Part shown: piece by piece, positions 44,444-53,335 of the stretch | Layout of the letters: the number at the start of each line of letters is the position of its first letter | Position numbering within the stretch: position 1 is the first letter of the stretch | From: Pseudoduganella guangdongensis | Lineage (GTDB): Bacteria > Pseudomonadota > Gammaproteobacteria > Burkholderiales > Burkholderiaceae_D | Reading direction: 5' to 3' | Length of the DNA: 64,000 nt | NCBI RefSeq assembly: GCF_009857475.1 | Contig: NZ_WWCJ01000019.1 | Location: forward strand, 33,936-97,935 | Position numbers and translations under genes: made by a program | Notes under the pieces: generated by a model | Database searches by the model: none | What the model was told of the DNA's origin: nothing | What the model saw: the letters and a program-made list of their open reading frames with translations, nothing else

Positions 44444-44941
44444 TTGGACAAGGCTTTTTACCTGGCCCCGTCGCTGGCTTTAGCGGCGGTGATTTGGGTG
44501 CTGGCGCAGCGCTACAGCATCTTCCTGCTGTTACGCCTGCCGGGCACGCTGTGCCATGAGCTGGCGCATTTTATGGTGGGACTGGTGACGCTGGCGCGGC
44601 CCGCCTCGCTCTCCATCATCCCGCGCCGCGCGGCCAAAGGCTGGACGCTGGGCGAGGTCAAGCTGGCCAACGCGCGCTGGTACAACGCGGCGCCGACCGC
44701 GCTGGCGCCACTGGCTTTGGTGCTGCTGCCATGGTGGATCGCCGTGCTGCGCACGCGCCCCGGCTGGCATTTCACGCCGCTGGACGCGGGCCTGGCCTTC
44801 CTGATCGCGCCGCAATTCCTGGCCTGCTGGCCTTCGGCGGCAGACTGGAAGCTGGCCCTGCGTTCCTGGCCTTTGCTGCTTATTGCAGGCGCAGGGTGGT
44901 ACGCGTGGACGCAATACCCTTGGCGCTGGCCGGCAATTTGA
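44444..44941 (+). CDS. Small membrane protein with HELAH (HExxH) motif
   Basis: 165 aa if read from the TTG that follows the tdk stop directly (no ribosome site seen; a GTG at 44486 is an alternative). Three to four hydrophobic segments. The first helix ends in LPGTLCHELAHFMVGL, a HExxH pattern typical of zinc metallopeptidases and, in a membrane helix, of site-2-protease-like enzymes. The third zinc ligand of that family (NxxPxxxxDG) is not visible, so catalytic activity is doubtful. Its last 62 bases overlap the 3' end of the chemoreceptor gene on the other strand. Confidence 0.62.
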   Translation: MDKAFYLAPSLALAAVIWVLAQRYSIFLLLRLPGTLCHELAHFMVGLVTLARPASLSIIPRRAAKGWTLGEVKLANARWYNAAPTALAPLALVLLPWWIAVLRTRPGWHFTPLDAGLAFLIAPQFLACWPSAADWKLALRSWPLLLIAGAGWYAWTQYPWRWPAI

Positions 44942-46865
44942 AGGTGCGCACCTCGCGCACCAGCGCCTCGGCCTGATCCTGCATGGCGGCCGATGCGGCT
45001 GCCGCTTCTTCCACCAGCGCGGCGTTTTGCTGCGTCACCTGGTCCATCTGTCCAATCGCCTGGTTCACCTGGTCGATGCCGGCGCGCTGCTCTTCGCTGG
45101 CGGAGGTAATCGCGCCCATGATATCGGTCACGCGGCGCACGCTGTGCACCACTTCCTCCATGGTCGCACCGGCTTGCTCGACCAATTTGGCGCCGGCTTC
45201 CACCTCGCCGGTGGAGTTGGCGATCAGGCCTTTGATTTCGTGCGCTGCGGCGGCGCTGCGCTGGGCCAGGTTGCGCACCTCGGTGGCCACCACTGCAAAG
45301 CCACGGCCCTGCTCACCGGCGCGAGCCGCTTCGACCGCCGCGTTCAGCGCCAGGATATTGGTCTGGAAGGCGATGCCGTCGATCACGCTGATAATGTCTT
45401 CGATCTTGCGCGATGCGTCGTTGATGGCGCCCATCTTTTCCACCACCTGCGCCACCTGGGCGCCGCCGCGCGCGGCGATTTCAGATGCGTCGCGCACCAG
45501 CGTATTGGCCTGGCGTGCATTGTCGGCATTCTGGCGCACGGTGGACGTCAGTTCCTCCATCGAGGCCGCGGTTTCCTCCAGGCTGGAGGCTTGCTGCTCG
45601 GTGCGCGCCGACAGGTCCTGGTTGCCGGCGGCAATTTCGGAGGAGGCCGTGGCAATCTGGTCGGCGCCTTCGCGCACCCCGCCCACCACGGCGGCCAGGC
45701 GCTGGCTGATGCCGTTCATGGCGCCCAGCACCTTGCCGATCTCGTCGCCGCTGTTGACCTGCAGGCTCACGGTCAGGTCGCCGCTGGCAATGCGGCCGGC
45801 GGCGTCCTGCACGGCGGCCAGGGGACGCGTCACGATCACGCGCACCAGCAGCAACAGGCTGGCGGCAAAGGCCACCAGGGCAACGGCGCCGCACAGGGCA
45901 TAGCGGTTGCGGGCGTTGACGGCGTCGCGTGTGATTTCATGCACGTAGGTGCCGCCTGCCACGACCCATTTCCAGTCTTCGAAATGGCGGAACACCAGCA
46001 GCTTTTCGCGCGCGGATTCCTTGCTGCCGGCGTCCGCCCACATATAGCGGATTTCGCCGTTCTTCTGTTCCAGCATCTCGCGGATAAAGGTCTTGCCGTT
46101 GCTGTCCTTGGTCTCCAGCATGGACGCGCCTTCCTGTTCCGGGTGGACCAGCAGCTTGCCCAGGTCTTTGCCTGGCGCCGCATTGAGCACGTAGACATAG
46201 CCGCTTTCACCAATGCGGATGCCCTTGATCTTTTCTTTCAGCGAAGCGATGTTCTTGCTGATGTCGATGCCGATGAACAGTGCGCCGACAACCTTGCCCG
46301 AGGCATCTTTCACCGGGTCGTATTGGGTGATGTAAGGCTTGCCGAACAGTTGCGCCAGGCCGGTGTAGGGCTGGCCGGCGCGTAGTTTGGCATAGCTTGG
46401 GTTGGCGTGATCGAGCTGGGTGCCGATGGCGCGCTCGCCGTTTTCTTTCTTGACCGAGGTGGTCACGCGCACGAACTCTTCGCCCTCGATGGCGAAGATG
46501 GTGGCGATGGCTCCGGTTTGGGTGGTGAAACCGTCCGGGATGCCGAAGTCATTGTTCACCAGCTTGCCGGCGGCGCTCAACTGGCCGCCGTCCAGCGCGA
46601 ACGGGCCGGGAACATGGTGCGCGAACTGGCGCGCATAGTTGGCGGCATCGTTCACCATGGCGTCGTTGAATACGTCCAGCATGTTCGACACGCCGGTCAG
46701 GTCCGCTGCGACCTGGTCGCGGGCGCGCTGTTCCAGCATGGCGCTGCTGTTCCAGTTGATGAAGGCGATCAGCATGGCGAGCAGGGCGCTGACGAGGACG
46801 AAGGTGAAGGCGGCAATCTTGGCGCCGACACTCCAATGACGCGTAGGGGGCGTGCGAGTGGACAT
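44880..46865 (-). CDS. Methyl-accepting chemotaxis protein with periplasmic Cache sensor
   Basis: 661 aa. Membrane helix at ~18-38, a Cache-type sensor (Cache_3/Cache_2-like) to ~325 (GKPYITQYDPVKDASGKVVG; GYVYVLNAAPGKDLG), second helix near 330-350, HAMP, then a cytoplasmic signalling domain with the conserved hairpin DGIAFQTNILALNAAVEAAR and GFAVVATEVRNLAQRS. It would sense a small molecule (the fold often binds carboxylates) and feed CheA. No CheR-binding pentapeptide at the C-terminus. The DPVKDASGKVVGALFIGID segment is typical of soluble-ligand Cache domains. Confidence 0.93.
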   Translation of the reverse strand: MSTRTPPTRHWSVGAKIAAFTFVLVSALLAMLIAFINWNSSAMLEQRARDQVAADLTGVSNMLDVFNDAMVNDAANYARQFAHHVPGPFALDGGQLSAAGKLVNNDFGIPDGFTTQTGAIATIFAIEGEEFVRVTTSVKKENGERAIGTQLDHANPSYAKLRAGQPYTGLAQLFGKPYITQYDPVKDASGKVVGALFIGIDISKNIASLKEKIKGIRIGESGYVYVLNAAPGKDLGKLLVHPEQEGASMLETKDSNGKTFIREMLEQKNGEIRYMWADAGSKESAREKLLVFRHFEDWKWVVAGGTYVHEITRDAVNARNRYALCGAVALVAFAASLLLLVRVIVTRPLAAVQDAAGRIASGDLTVSLQVNSGDEIGKVLGAMNGISQRLAAVVGGVREGADQIATASSEIAAGNQDLSARTEQQASSLEETAASMEELTSTVRQNADNARQANTLVRDASEIAARGGAQVAQVVEKMGAINDASRKIEDIISVIDGIAFQTNILALNAAVEAARAGEQGRGFAVVATEVRNLAQRSAAAAHEIKGLIANSTGEVEAGAKLVEQAGATMEEVVHSVRRVTDIMGAITSASEEQRAGIDQVNQAIGQMDQVTQQNAALVEEAAAASAAMQDQAEALVREVRTFKLPASAKGIASTRTTLRLQ

Positions 46866-46997
46866 AGTGGGGGGCTATTCTTGTTGGGGATCGGACATCA
46901 TATCTCTTTCTACACGGAAAGTCCAGCCCATTCTTCTATCTTTCTCATTAGATTCAATGACTTAGCATTAAGCTTGCAGCTTTGAACACGCTTCAGG

Positions 46998-47011
46998 CTG
47001 GCTTAAGCCAG
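46998..47011. repeat. 14-bp perfect palindrome in the chemoreceptor/prc gap
   Basis: CTGGCTTAAGCCAG is its own reverse complement. It lies in the 248-base divergent region between the chemoreceptor (start 46865) and prc (start 47114), about 100 bases before prc. It may be an operator; no regulator is assigned. The rest of the gap shows no good promoter by eye. Confidence 0.4.
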
Positions 47012-47113
47012 GGGCAGCACACTCGCTCCTACCCCCTCTCCAGAAGGTTGTCCTATCCTGTAGAATGGGTTTAGTACTATTCTTTAAGAATCACCTACGT
47101 TCGGAGCAAGCCG

Positions 47114-49360
47114 ATGAAGAAGCACACCCTGTTGGCCACCATGTCCCTGGCCCTGGTCACCGCATTTGCGAGTGCCGCCCAGGCGGATAAGGCTGCAGAC
47201 GTCCCAGTCAAGCCTGCAGCGCAGCAAACCCAGGCCGCCCTTTGGGCCAGCCACATGCTGTCGCGCTACCACTATAAGGCGATGCCGCTGGACGACGCGA
47301 TGTCGGAGAAGATCTTCGACCGCTATTTCAAATCGCTCGATGGCGAAAAGCTGTTCTTCACCCAGGCCGATGTGGACTTCTTCGACAAAGAGAAGACTCG
47401 CATGGACGACGCGATCAGCGGCGAGAACCTGCAGGCGCCATTCGCCATCTATAACCTGTACCAGCAGCGTTTCAACGAGCGCTTCGCCTATGCGCGCGAG
47501 CTGTTGAAGGGCAAATTCGATTTCTCCGCGGATGAGAGCTTTACGCTCGACCGCGAAAAAGCCGAATGGCCGAAGAACGAAGCGGAAGTGAAAGACCTGT
47601 GGCGCAAGCGCGTCAAGAACGACTGGCTGCGCCTGAAGCTGGCTGGCAAGGAAGAAAAGGCGATCCGCGAAACGCTGGATAAGCGCTATGAAAACTACCT
47701 GGCCCGCGCGCGCAAGCTGAATAGCGAGGATGTGTTCCAGATCTTCATGAACGCCTACGCCATGTCGATCGAGCCGCATACCAACTACCTGGGCCCGCGC
47801 GCCGCCGAGAACTTCGACATTGCCATGCGCCTGTCGCTGGAAGGCATTGGCGCGGTGCTGCAAAGCCGCGATGAATACACGGTGATCCGCGAGATCGTGC
47901 CGGGCAGCCCGGCCGGCTTGTCCAACAAGCTGAAAGTGGGCGACCGCATCATCGGCGTGGCGCAGGCCGATAGCGACAAGTTCACCGACCTGCTGGGCTG
48001 GCGCATCGACGATGTGGTGCAGCAGATCCGCGGCCCGAAAGACTCCACCGTGAAGCTGCAGGTACTGTCCGGCGAAGCCGGGCCGGATGCCAAGCCGTTC
48101 GTGGTGTCGCTGGTGCGCAAGAAAATCAGCATGGAAGAGCAGTCCGCCAAGAAAACCATCATGGAAGTGAAGGATGGCGCGGTGAAACGCCGAATCGGCG
48201 TGATTTCGCTGCCGACCTTCTACCAGGATTGGGATGCGCGCCGCAAGGGCGACAAGGACTACAAGAGCGCCACGCGCGACGTGGCCCGCCTGCTGCAGGA
48301 GCTGAAGAAGGACAAGGTGGACAACGTCCTGATCGACCTGCGCAACAACGGCGGCGGCTCGCTGACCGAGGCGGTGGAGTTGACCGGCCTGTTCATCGAT
48401 CGTGGTCCGGTAGTGCAGCAGCGCGCTGCTTCCGGCCAGGTGGAAGTGGAGTCCGACGGCGTGCCGGGCCTGGTGTGGGACGGCCCGGTGGGTGTGCTGA
48501 TCAACCGCAGCTCGGCGTCGGCCTCCGAAATCTTTGCGGCGGCGCTGCAGGATTACGGCCGTGGCCTGGTGATCGGCGAAGCCAGCTTCGGCAAGGGCAC
48601 CGTGCAGACCCTGGTCAATCCGGAGCGTTCCGGCCTGAGCAGCAAGCTGCGCTACGGCGAACTGAAAATGACCATCGCCCAGTTCTTCCGCATCAACGGC
48701 GGCACTACCCAGCTGCGCGGCGTGACGCCGGACATCAAGCTGGCCTCCACCAGCGATGCCGAAAGTTTTGGCGAGTCGAGCTACGACAACGCGCTGCCTT
48801 ACACCCAGATCAAGCCTGCCATCTACATTCCGGCGGGCGACCTGAAGGAGCTGGTCGGGGTGCTGGGCAAGAAACACGAGGCGCGCGTGGCCAAGGACAA
48901 GGACTACCAGTACCTGCTGGACGACATCGCCTATGTGAAGAAGCAGCGCAAGGACAATATGGTGTCGCTGAACGAAACCGTGCGCCGCAAGGAACGCGAC
49001 CAGCAGGAAGCCCGCGCCCGCATCCGCGAAGCGCGCCTGGCAGCCGGCCCGTCGCCGGATGATCCGATCCTGCTGCCGGACCCGAAAGAGGCCCTGAACA
49101 AGGCGATTTCGGCCAAGCCGGCCAATCCGCGCGCGGCGCAGCGCCAGGCCAACCAGGTGCGCGGCGCGACCCGCACGGACGACGGCTTGCAGGCGGACGA
49201 GCGTTCGCTGGCGGCGGAACTGGATGCCGAGAAGGCCGCCAAGAATGCCAAGGACGTGCTGCTGAACGAGGCGGTACACATCCTGGCGGACGAGGTGAGC
49301 ATCCTGCGCACCGATACCCGTCTGGCCAGCCGTGTGCTGCCGTATGTAGCGGATAAGTGA
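47114..49360 (+). CDS. prc: Tail-specific carboxy-terminal processing protease
   Basis: 748 aa with a signal peptide ending near AQA. An N-terminal Prc helical region is followed by a PDZ domain at ~235-320 (GIGAVLQSRDEYTVIREIVP) and an S41 protease domain. The Ser-Lys dyad is S469 (in RSSASASEIF) and K494 (SFGKGTVQT), with D480 at the position of E. coli D441, so it should be active. It degrades or trims periplasmic proteins by their C-termini, including wall enzymes and lipoproteins. Length is normal for gamma/beta-proteobacterial Prc. Transcription probably stops at the hairpin at 49470. Confidence 0.95.
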   Translation: MKKHTLLATMSLALVTAFASAAQADKAADVPVKPAAQQTQAALWASHMLSRYHYKAMPLDDAMSEKIFDRYFKSLDGEKLFFTQADVDFFDKEKTRMDDAISGENLQAPFAIYNLYQQRFNERFAYARELLKGKFDFSADESFTLDREKAEWPKNEAEVKDLWRKRVKNDWLRLKLAGKEEKAIRETLDKRYENYLARARKLNSEDVFQIFMNAYAMSIEPHTNYLGPRAAENFDIAMRLSLEGIGAVLQSRDEYTVIREIVPGSPAGLSNKLKVGDRIIGVAQADSDKFTDLLGWRIDDVVQQIRGPKDSTVKLQVLSGEAGPDAKPFVVSLVRKKISMEEQSAKKTIMEVKDGAVKRRIGVISLPTFYQDWDARRKGDKDYKSATRDVARLLQELKKDKVDNVLIDLRNNGGGSLTEAVELTGLFIDRGPVVQQRAASGQVEVESDGVPGLVWDGPVGVLINRSSASASEIFAAALQDYGRGLVIGEASFGKGTVQTLVNPERSGLSSKLRYGELKMTIAQFFRINGGTTQLRGVTPDIKLASTSDAESFGESSYDNALPYTQIKPAIYIPAGDLKELVGVLGKKHEARVAKDKDYQYLLDDIAYVKKQRKDNMVSLNETVRRKERDQQEARARIREARLAAGPSPDDPILLPDPKEALNKAISAKPANPRAAQRQANQVRGATRTDDGLQADERSLAAELDAEKAAKNAKDVLLNEAVHILADEVSILRTDTRLASRVLPYVADK

Positions 49361-49469
49361 TATTGCTGGCGGTTATATCTAGTATTCCTACAATAAAGTA
49401 GACGGATATACCGCGCTGCAGCATACTACGCCTGTCTCCTCTATTCTCCTCCAAGGAAGATAGATTCAG

Positions 49470-49498
49470 CCCGCTCTCCCCAGAGCGGGTTTTTTTTT
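49470..49498 (+). terminator. Rho-independent terminator after prc
   Basis: CCCGCTCT, loop CCCC, AGAGCGGG and nine T: an 8-bp perfect stem with a T tract, 110 bases after the prc stop and 27 bases before the next start. Confidence 0.9.
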
Positions 49499-49524
49499 GC
49501 GCGCCAGCGGTTAGAATCCAGTCC

Positions 49525-51654
49525 GTGCATACCTCTCTCAAACTCACGACTGTTGCGGCAGCGGTGCTGGCAATTGCCGGTACCGGCGGCTACTTCTATT
49601 TTTCCCCCGGCGGGGAGGGCGCGGCATCGCGCCTGCCTGCCGCGGTCAAACGCGGCCCGGCGCCGACCGAGCGGGCCTGGCCGGCGCGGCTGGAAACGCT
49701 GGTGGAGGCGGGGCTGCTTGATCCGTATGGCGTGGCCGTCGATGGCAAAGGGAATATCTATTTCTCGCAAGGCGGTGACAGCAATACGATTTCCGTGCTG
49801 GCGCCGGATGGCAGCCTGCGCGTGCTGGCCGGCGCGGCCGAGGGCTATCGCGATGGCGTGGGTACGGCGGCATCATTCCATACCCCTTCCGGCGTGGCGC
49901 TCGACGCCAGCGGCAACCTGTATATCGCCGACACCGGCAACCACGTGATCCGCAAGCTCGCCCCGGACGGCAGCGTGACGACCGTGGCCGGCAGCGGCGT
50001 GGCCGGATTTATGGACGGGCAGGGCGCCCAGGCCCAGTTCAACGGCCCGGTGGGCGTGGCGGTTGATCGGGATGGCATGGTGTATGTGGCCGACACCTAT
50101 AACGACCGGATTCGCCGCATCGCGCCCGATGGCAGCGTCACCACCCTGGCCGGCACGGGCCGTCCGGGTTTGGCGGATGGCACCTGGGATGTGGCGCAGT
50201 TCGACACGCCGTGCGGCATCGCCGTCGGCAAGGACGGCGTCTACATCGCCGACACGCGCAACGATGCGGTACGCCGCATTGGCGCCGATGGCTCGGTGGT
50301 GACCTTGGCCGTGGCGCCGGAGCTGGAGAAGGAACCACTGCTGCGTCGCCCGATGGCGCTGGCGGTCACGCATGACGGCTTCGTCTACGTCGCCGCCGGC
50401 GCGCGCGGCCGCCTGCTGCAACTGGCGCCGGACGGCGTGGTCGCGGCGCTGCCCGACGCCGCGCGTCCCGCCGATCCGGCGAGCGGGATCGACGGCAGCA
50501 CGCAGGTCTACGGCCCGCGCGGCCTGGCCCTGGCCAAGGACGGCAGCCTGCTGGTCGCCGACGCGCCTGCCCAGCGCCTGCACCGCATTGCACCCGCCGC
50601 TAGCGCCGCCACCGTCCGCGCCAGCGCAAGTGTCGCGCCCGCGCCGGCCGGCGCCAGCCTGATGGCGCAGCGCAGCAATGGCCCCATGCCCTGGCCCGTG
50701 CTGCCGCAAAACCAGCCGCGCGAAGTGGTTGGCCTGATGGGCGAGGTGAGGGGAAGTTACGACGGCGACAGCCGCCACCACTTCCACGCCGGCCTCGACG
50801 TGCAAGCCGACGTCGGCAGCTCCGTCCACGTGGTGGAAAAGGCCAAGGTCAGCGACCCGCTGCCCAACTGGGCGTTTGGCACGGTCTCGGAGGGTATCAA
50901 CCTCGGCACCACCAGCTACATCCACATGAAAGTCGGCCGCGACCGCAAGAACCAGGCGCTCGACCAGCGCTTCCAGCTGCTGCTGGACGACAAAGGCAAG
51001 CCGGAGCGGGTGCGCGTGCGTCGCGGCACCCGGTTTGAAGTCGGCGACCAGCTCGGCGTGGTGAACCAGATGGCCCACGTCCACCTCGACCTGTACGACC
51101 GCGGCCGCGTGGTCAACCCGCTGGCGCTACCGTTCCCCGGCTTGCAGGACACGATCCAGCCGCAGATCCAGGGCATCGCCATCTACGACCAGCAGGACAA
51201 ACGCCTGCCGGCGAAGAAAGGCCAGCGCCTGCGCATTCCGCGCGCGCTGGGGGAAGTCAGTGTGGTGGTGGACGCCTTCGACCAGATGGACGGCAACCTG
51301 GCGCGCCGCCGCCTGGGGCTCTACAAGCTCGGCTACCAGCTGCTGCAAGCGGACGGCACGCCCATGCCCGGCTACGAGCAGGCGCGCATCACGCAAACCT
51401 ACGACCAACTGCCCAAGCAGCGCGAAGCCGTCAAAGTTGTGTACTCCGCCGACAGCGGCATCACCGTCTACGGCAGCAAGGCCACGAGGTTCACCTACAC
51501 GCTGCACAGCAAGCTCGCGCAAGGCGAAGCGATCCCCGGGAAATGGAAGGTCAGCGAGCTTCCGCCCGGCGACTACACCCTGCGCATCCACGCCGCCGAC
51601 TTCGCCGGCAACACCGCCCAGACCGGCCGCGACCTGCCCCTCACCATCGACTAA
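49525..51654 (+). CDS. NHL-repeat propeller fused to an M23 (LytM)-like domain
   Basis: 709 aa from a GTG. A signal-anchor (VAAAVLAIAGTGGYFYF) leads to five or six NHL repeats at ~60-360 (units of the form GVAVDGKGNIYFSQG, VIRKLAPDGSVTTVAG), an Ala/Pro linker, then an M23/LytM-like domain with H421-xxx-D425 (HFHAGLDVQ) and H518-V-H520, the normal zinc site of peptidoglycan endopeptidases. A C-terminal ~150 residues is beta-rich. A propeller before an M23 domain is not a layout I know; it may bind substrate or a partner. The C-terminal PPGDYTLRIHAADFAGN is Ig-like. Active hydrolysis is plausible from the retained ligands. Confidence 0.82.
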   Translation: MHTSLKLTTVAAAVLAIAGTGGYFYFSPGGEGAASRLPAAVKRGPAPTERAWPARLETLVEAGLLDPYGVAVDGKGNIYFSQGGDSNTISVLAPDGSLRVLAGAAEGYRDGVGTAASFHTPSGVALDASGNLYIADTGNHVIRKLAPDGSVTTVAGSGVAGFMDGQGAQAQFNGPVGVAVDRDGMVYVADTYNDRIRRIAPDGSVTTLAGTGRPGLADGTWDVAQFDTPCGIAVGKDGVYIADTRNDAVRRIGADGSVVTLAVAPELEKEPLLRRPMALAVTHDGFVYVAAGARGRLLQLAPDGVVAALPDAARPADPASGIDGSTQVYGPRGLALAKDGSLLVADAPAQRLHRIAPAASAATVRASASVAPAPAGASLMAQRSNGPMPWPVLPQNQPREVVGLMGEVRGSYDGDSRHHFHAGLDVQADVGSSVHVVEKAKVSDPLPNWAFGTVSEGINLGTTSYIHMKVGRDRKNQALDQRFQLLLDDKGKPERVRVRRGTRFEVGDQLGVVNQMAHVHLDLYDRGRVVNPLALPFPGLQDTIQPQIQGIAIYDQQDKRLPAKKGQRLRIPRALGEVSVVVDAFDQMDGNLARRRLGLYKLGYQLLQADGTPMPGYEQARITQTYDQLPKQREAVKVVYSADSGITVYGSKATRFTYTLHSKLAQGEAIPGKWKVSELPPGDYTLRIHAADFAGNTAQTGRDLPLTID

Positions 51655-51702
51655 ATGTCCGTCCTGGGGTCGTCCTGGGGTCAGGAAGAAAAGTGGACAT
51701 TT
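51653..51702. repeat. Palindromic intergenic element with an 11-bp tandem repeat
   Basis: AAATGTCC (51653-51660) pairs with GGACATTT (51695-51702). Between them GTCCTGGGGTC occurs twice in tandem (51661-51682). It overlaps the stop codon of the NHL/M23 gene and ends next to the stop of the convergent lipoprotein gene, so it may terminate both. Similar in placement to the element at 23749-23775. Confidence 0.6.
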
Positions 51703-52548
51703 TTAGTGAATGCTGGCGTTGCGGCCGAAGATGTTGCGCTGGGCAGGGTTGCCGCTGACGTCGATGCGGCCGGAGCCGTTGGCGCGGGCGTCGACTTTGT
51801 GCTGCACCCAGGCGTACACGGCGCCGGAGCCGTTGCTGGTGATGTTGGCTTCGTCGCTGCGCAGGTCGCTCAACTGGGCGCTGCCGGAGCCGGTCAGCTG
51901 GACGTCGAGCGTGCGCACGATGCCGCGTGCGTAGAAGCCGCCGGAACCGGTGGCGCTGACGCTCAGGGCGTCGCCGCGCACCGAGCCGATATTCACGCGG
52001 CCGGAGCCGGACATGGTGACCTTGGCGCTGCGGCTCTCCAGGCCGTCGGCATACAGCTGGCCGGAGCCGGCGTGACGGATGTCGAGGCGGTCCACCTGGC
52101 CGCGCATCTCCAGCCGGCCGGAGCCGTTGTGCAGCACCTGGAGCGGACCGCCGGCCAGGCCTTGCACGTCGGTGTGGACGGAGCCGGAAGCCTCCAGGTC
52201 GGTCAGGCGCGGCGCGGTGTAGCGCACGCGGATGCGCTGGCTGCTGCGCAGGCGCTCTTCGCTGTACACGCGCAGGGTGTCGCCCTGCACCTCGGTGCGC
52301 ACCAGCGGCAGCAGGTTGGCGTCGCCCTCGATCACCAGCGACGGCGCGCCGCCCACTTTCACTTCCACATCCATCGCCACGCCGTAGCGGTTCTCGATGC
52401 GCAGCGCGGTGGCGCTGGCAATGCTGCGGGTTTCGGTGGCGGGTGTGCCGTTGCCCTGGACGTAGTCGTTGTGGTCGCTGACCACGACAACGCAGCCGGC
52501 CAGGCTGGCGGAAATCAAAGCGGCGAGGAGGAGGGGCGTGGCGCGCAT
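51703..52548 (-). CDS. DUF2807 (head GIN domain) lipoprotein
   Basis: 281 aa. A lipoprotein signal (LISASLAGC) gives acylation at C19. The mature part is a right-handed beta-helix of DUF2807 type: about ten imperfect repeats of ~20 residues, each with a GSG turn (LEASGSVHTDVQG, NGSGRLEMRG, AGSGQLYADG). It probably lies in the envelope; members are abundant in Bacteroidetes and beta-proteobacteria and have no known reaction. The region upstream to 52860 has no gene. Confidence 0.85.
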   Translation of the reverse strand: MRATPLLLAALISASLAGCVVVVSDHNDYVQGNGTPATETRSIASATALRIENRYGVAMDVEVKVGGAPSLVIEGDANLLPLVRTEVQGDTLRVYSEERLRSSQRIRVRYTAPRLTDLEASGSVHTDVQGLAGGPLQVLHNGSGRLEMRGQVDRLDIRHAGSGQLYADGLESRSAKVTMSGSGRVNIGSVRGDALSVSATGSGGFYARGIVRTLDVQLTGSGSAQLSDLRSDEANITSNGSGAVYAWVQHKVDARANGSGRIDVSGNPAQRNIFGRNASIH

Positions 52549-52860
52549 GGTGGTGTCCTTGTTCTATCGGCAGGTTGGAATGCGACCATCGTAGTGGCAG
52601 CGCCGCGCGCTCGGCACTGAAATGCGACGAACTGCGATTTTTGGGTGCTGAATAGCAAAAAATTGATAATATGAAAGGGTCGGCCTGCGCCGGCCCGGCA
52701 GCTTTTGCTGTCGAGCACAATTCAAGCAATATCCCTTGTTTGCGCCGCGGATCGGCCATCCGCGGCGACCCTTTTCCTCTCCCGTTATGGACGTCCTGAG
52801 CTGGCGCGAAGGTGCGAAGCGCTGTAGACTCCAAAGCATCTTTTTTGTCAAGGAAGTAGC
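52549..52860. other. Non-coding divergent gap with a 10-bp hairpin
   Basis: 312 bases between the DUF2807 lipoprotein and the MaoC gene. It holds an AT-rich patch (52631-52680), which is probably promoter DNA, and a perfect inverted repeat CGCCGCGGAT (52743-52752) - CGGCC - ATCCGCGGCG (52758-52767) followed by ACCCTTTTCC on the plus strand, a weak terminator or leader hairpin for MaoC. I see no reading frame worth calling. Confidence 0.5.
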
Positions 52861-53328
52861 ATGCAAGTGCAACCGCGCCTGGTGCGCAATATCGCCGAGC
52901 TTGAGGCCCTGGTCGGCCAGGAAGTCGGCGTTTCCAACTGGGTCGATATCACCCAGGAGCGCGTCAACGCCTTCGGCGCCGCCACCAATGATCAGCAATG
53001 GATCCACACCGACCCGGTGCGCGCCGCCGCCGAGTCGCCCTTTGGCGGCACGGTGGCGCACGGCTTCCTGACCTTATCCCTGCTGCCGGGCTTGCTGCAG
53101 GACGCGGTGTATATGGAAGACATGCGCATGGGCCTGAACTATGGCCTGGACAAGGTGCGCTTCCCGGCGCCGGTGCCGGTCGGCAGCCGGGTGCGCGGGC
53201 GGGTGGCCTTGCGCAGCATCGAACCGGTGGCGGGTGGCCACCAGCTGTTGTGGGAGGTGACGGTGGAGTGCGAGGGCAGCAGCAAGCCGGCCTGCGTGGC
53301 GGAATTCCTGATGCGGCGCTACGCCTGA
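52861..53328 (+). CDS. MaoC family enoyl-CoA hydratase-like protein
   Basis: 155 aa, a single hot-dog fold. Catalytic residues of R-specific hydratases are present: D44 and H49 in FGAATNDQQWIHTDP, and the GTVAHGFLTLSL helix. It should hydrate trans-2-enoyl-CoA (or act as a NodN-like dehydratase). CAAGGAAGTAGC lies before the ATG. It is isolated from other fatty-acid genes; the nearest is the acyl-CoA dehydrogenase at 58711. Confidence 0.9.
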   Translation: MQVQPRLVRNIAELEALVGQEVGVSNWVDITQERVNAFGAATNDQQWIHTDPVRAAAESPFGGTVAHGFLTLSLLPGLLQDAVYMEDMRMGLNYGLDKVRFPAPVPVGSRVRGRVALRSIEPVAGGHQLLWEVTVECEGSSKPACVAEFLMRRYA

Positions 53329-53335
53329 AGCAGCG

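Noticed and set aside
46866..46990. Sigma-28 promoter for the chemoreceptor
   Set aside because: The best TCAAAG-N11-GCTAAGTC match keeps too few of the GCCGATAA positions.
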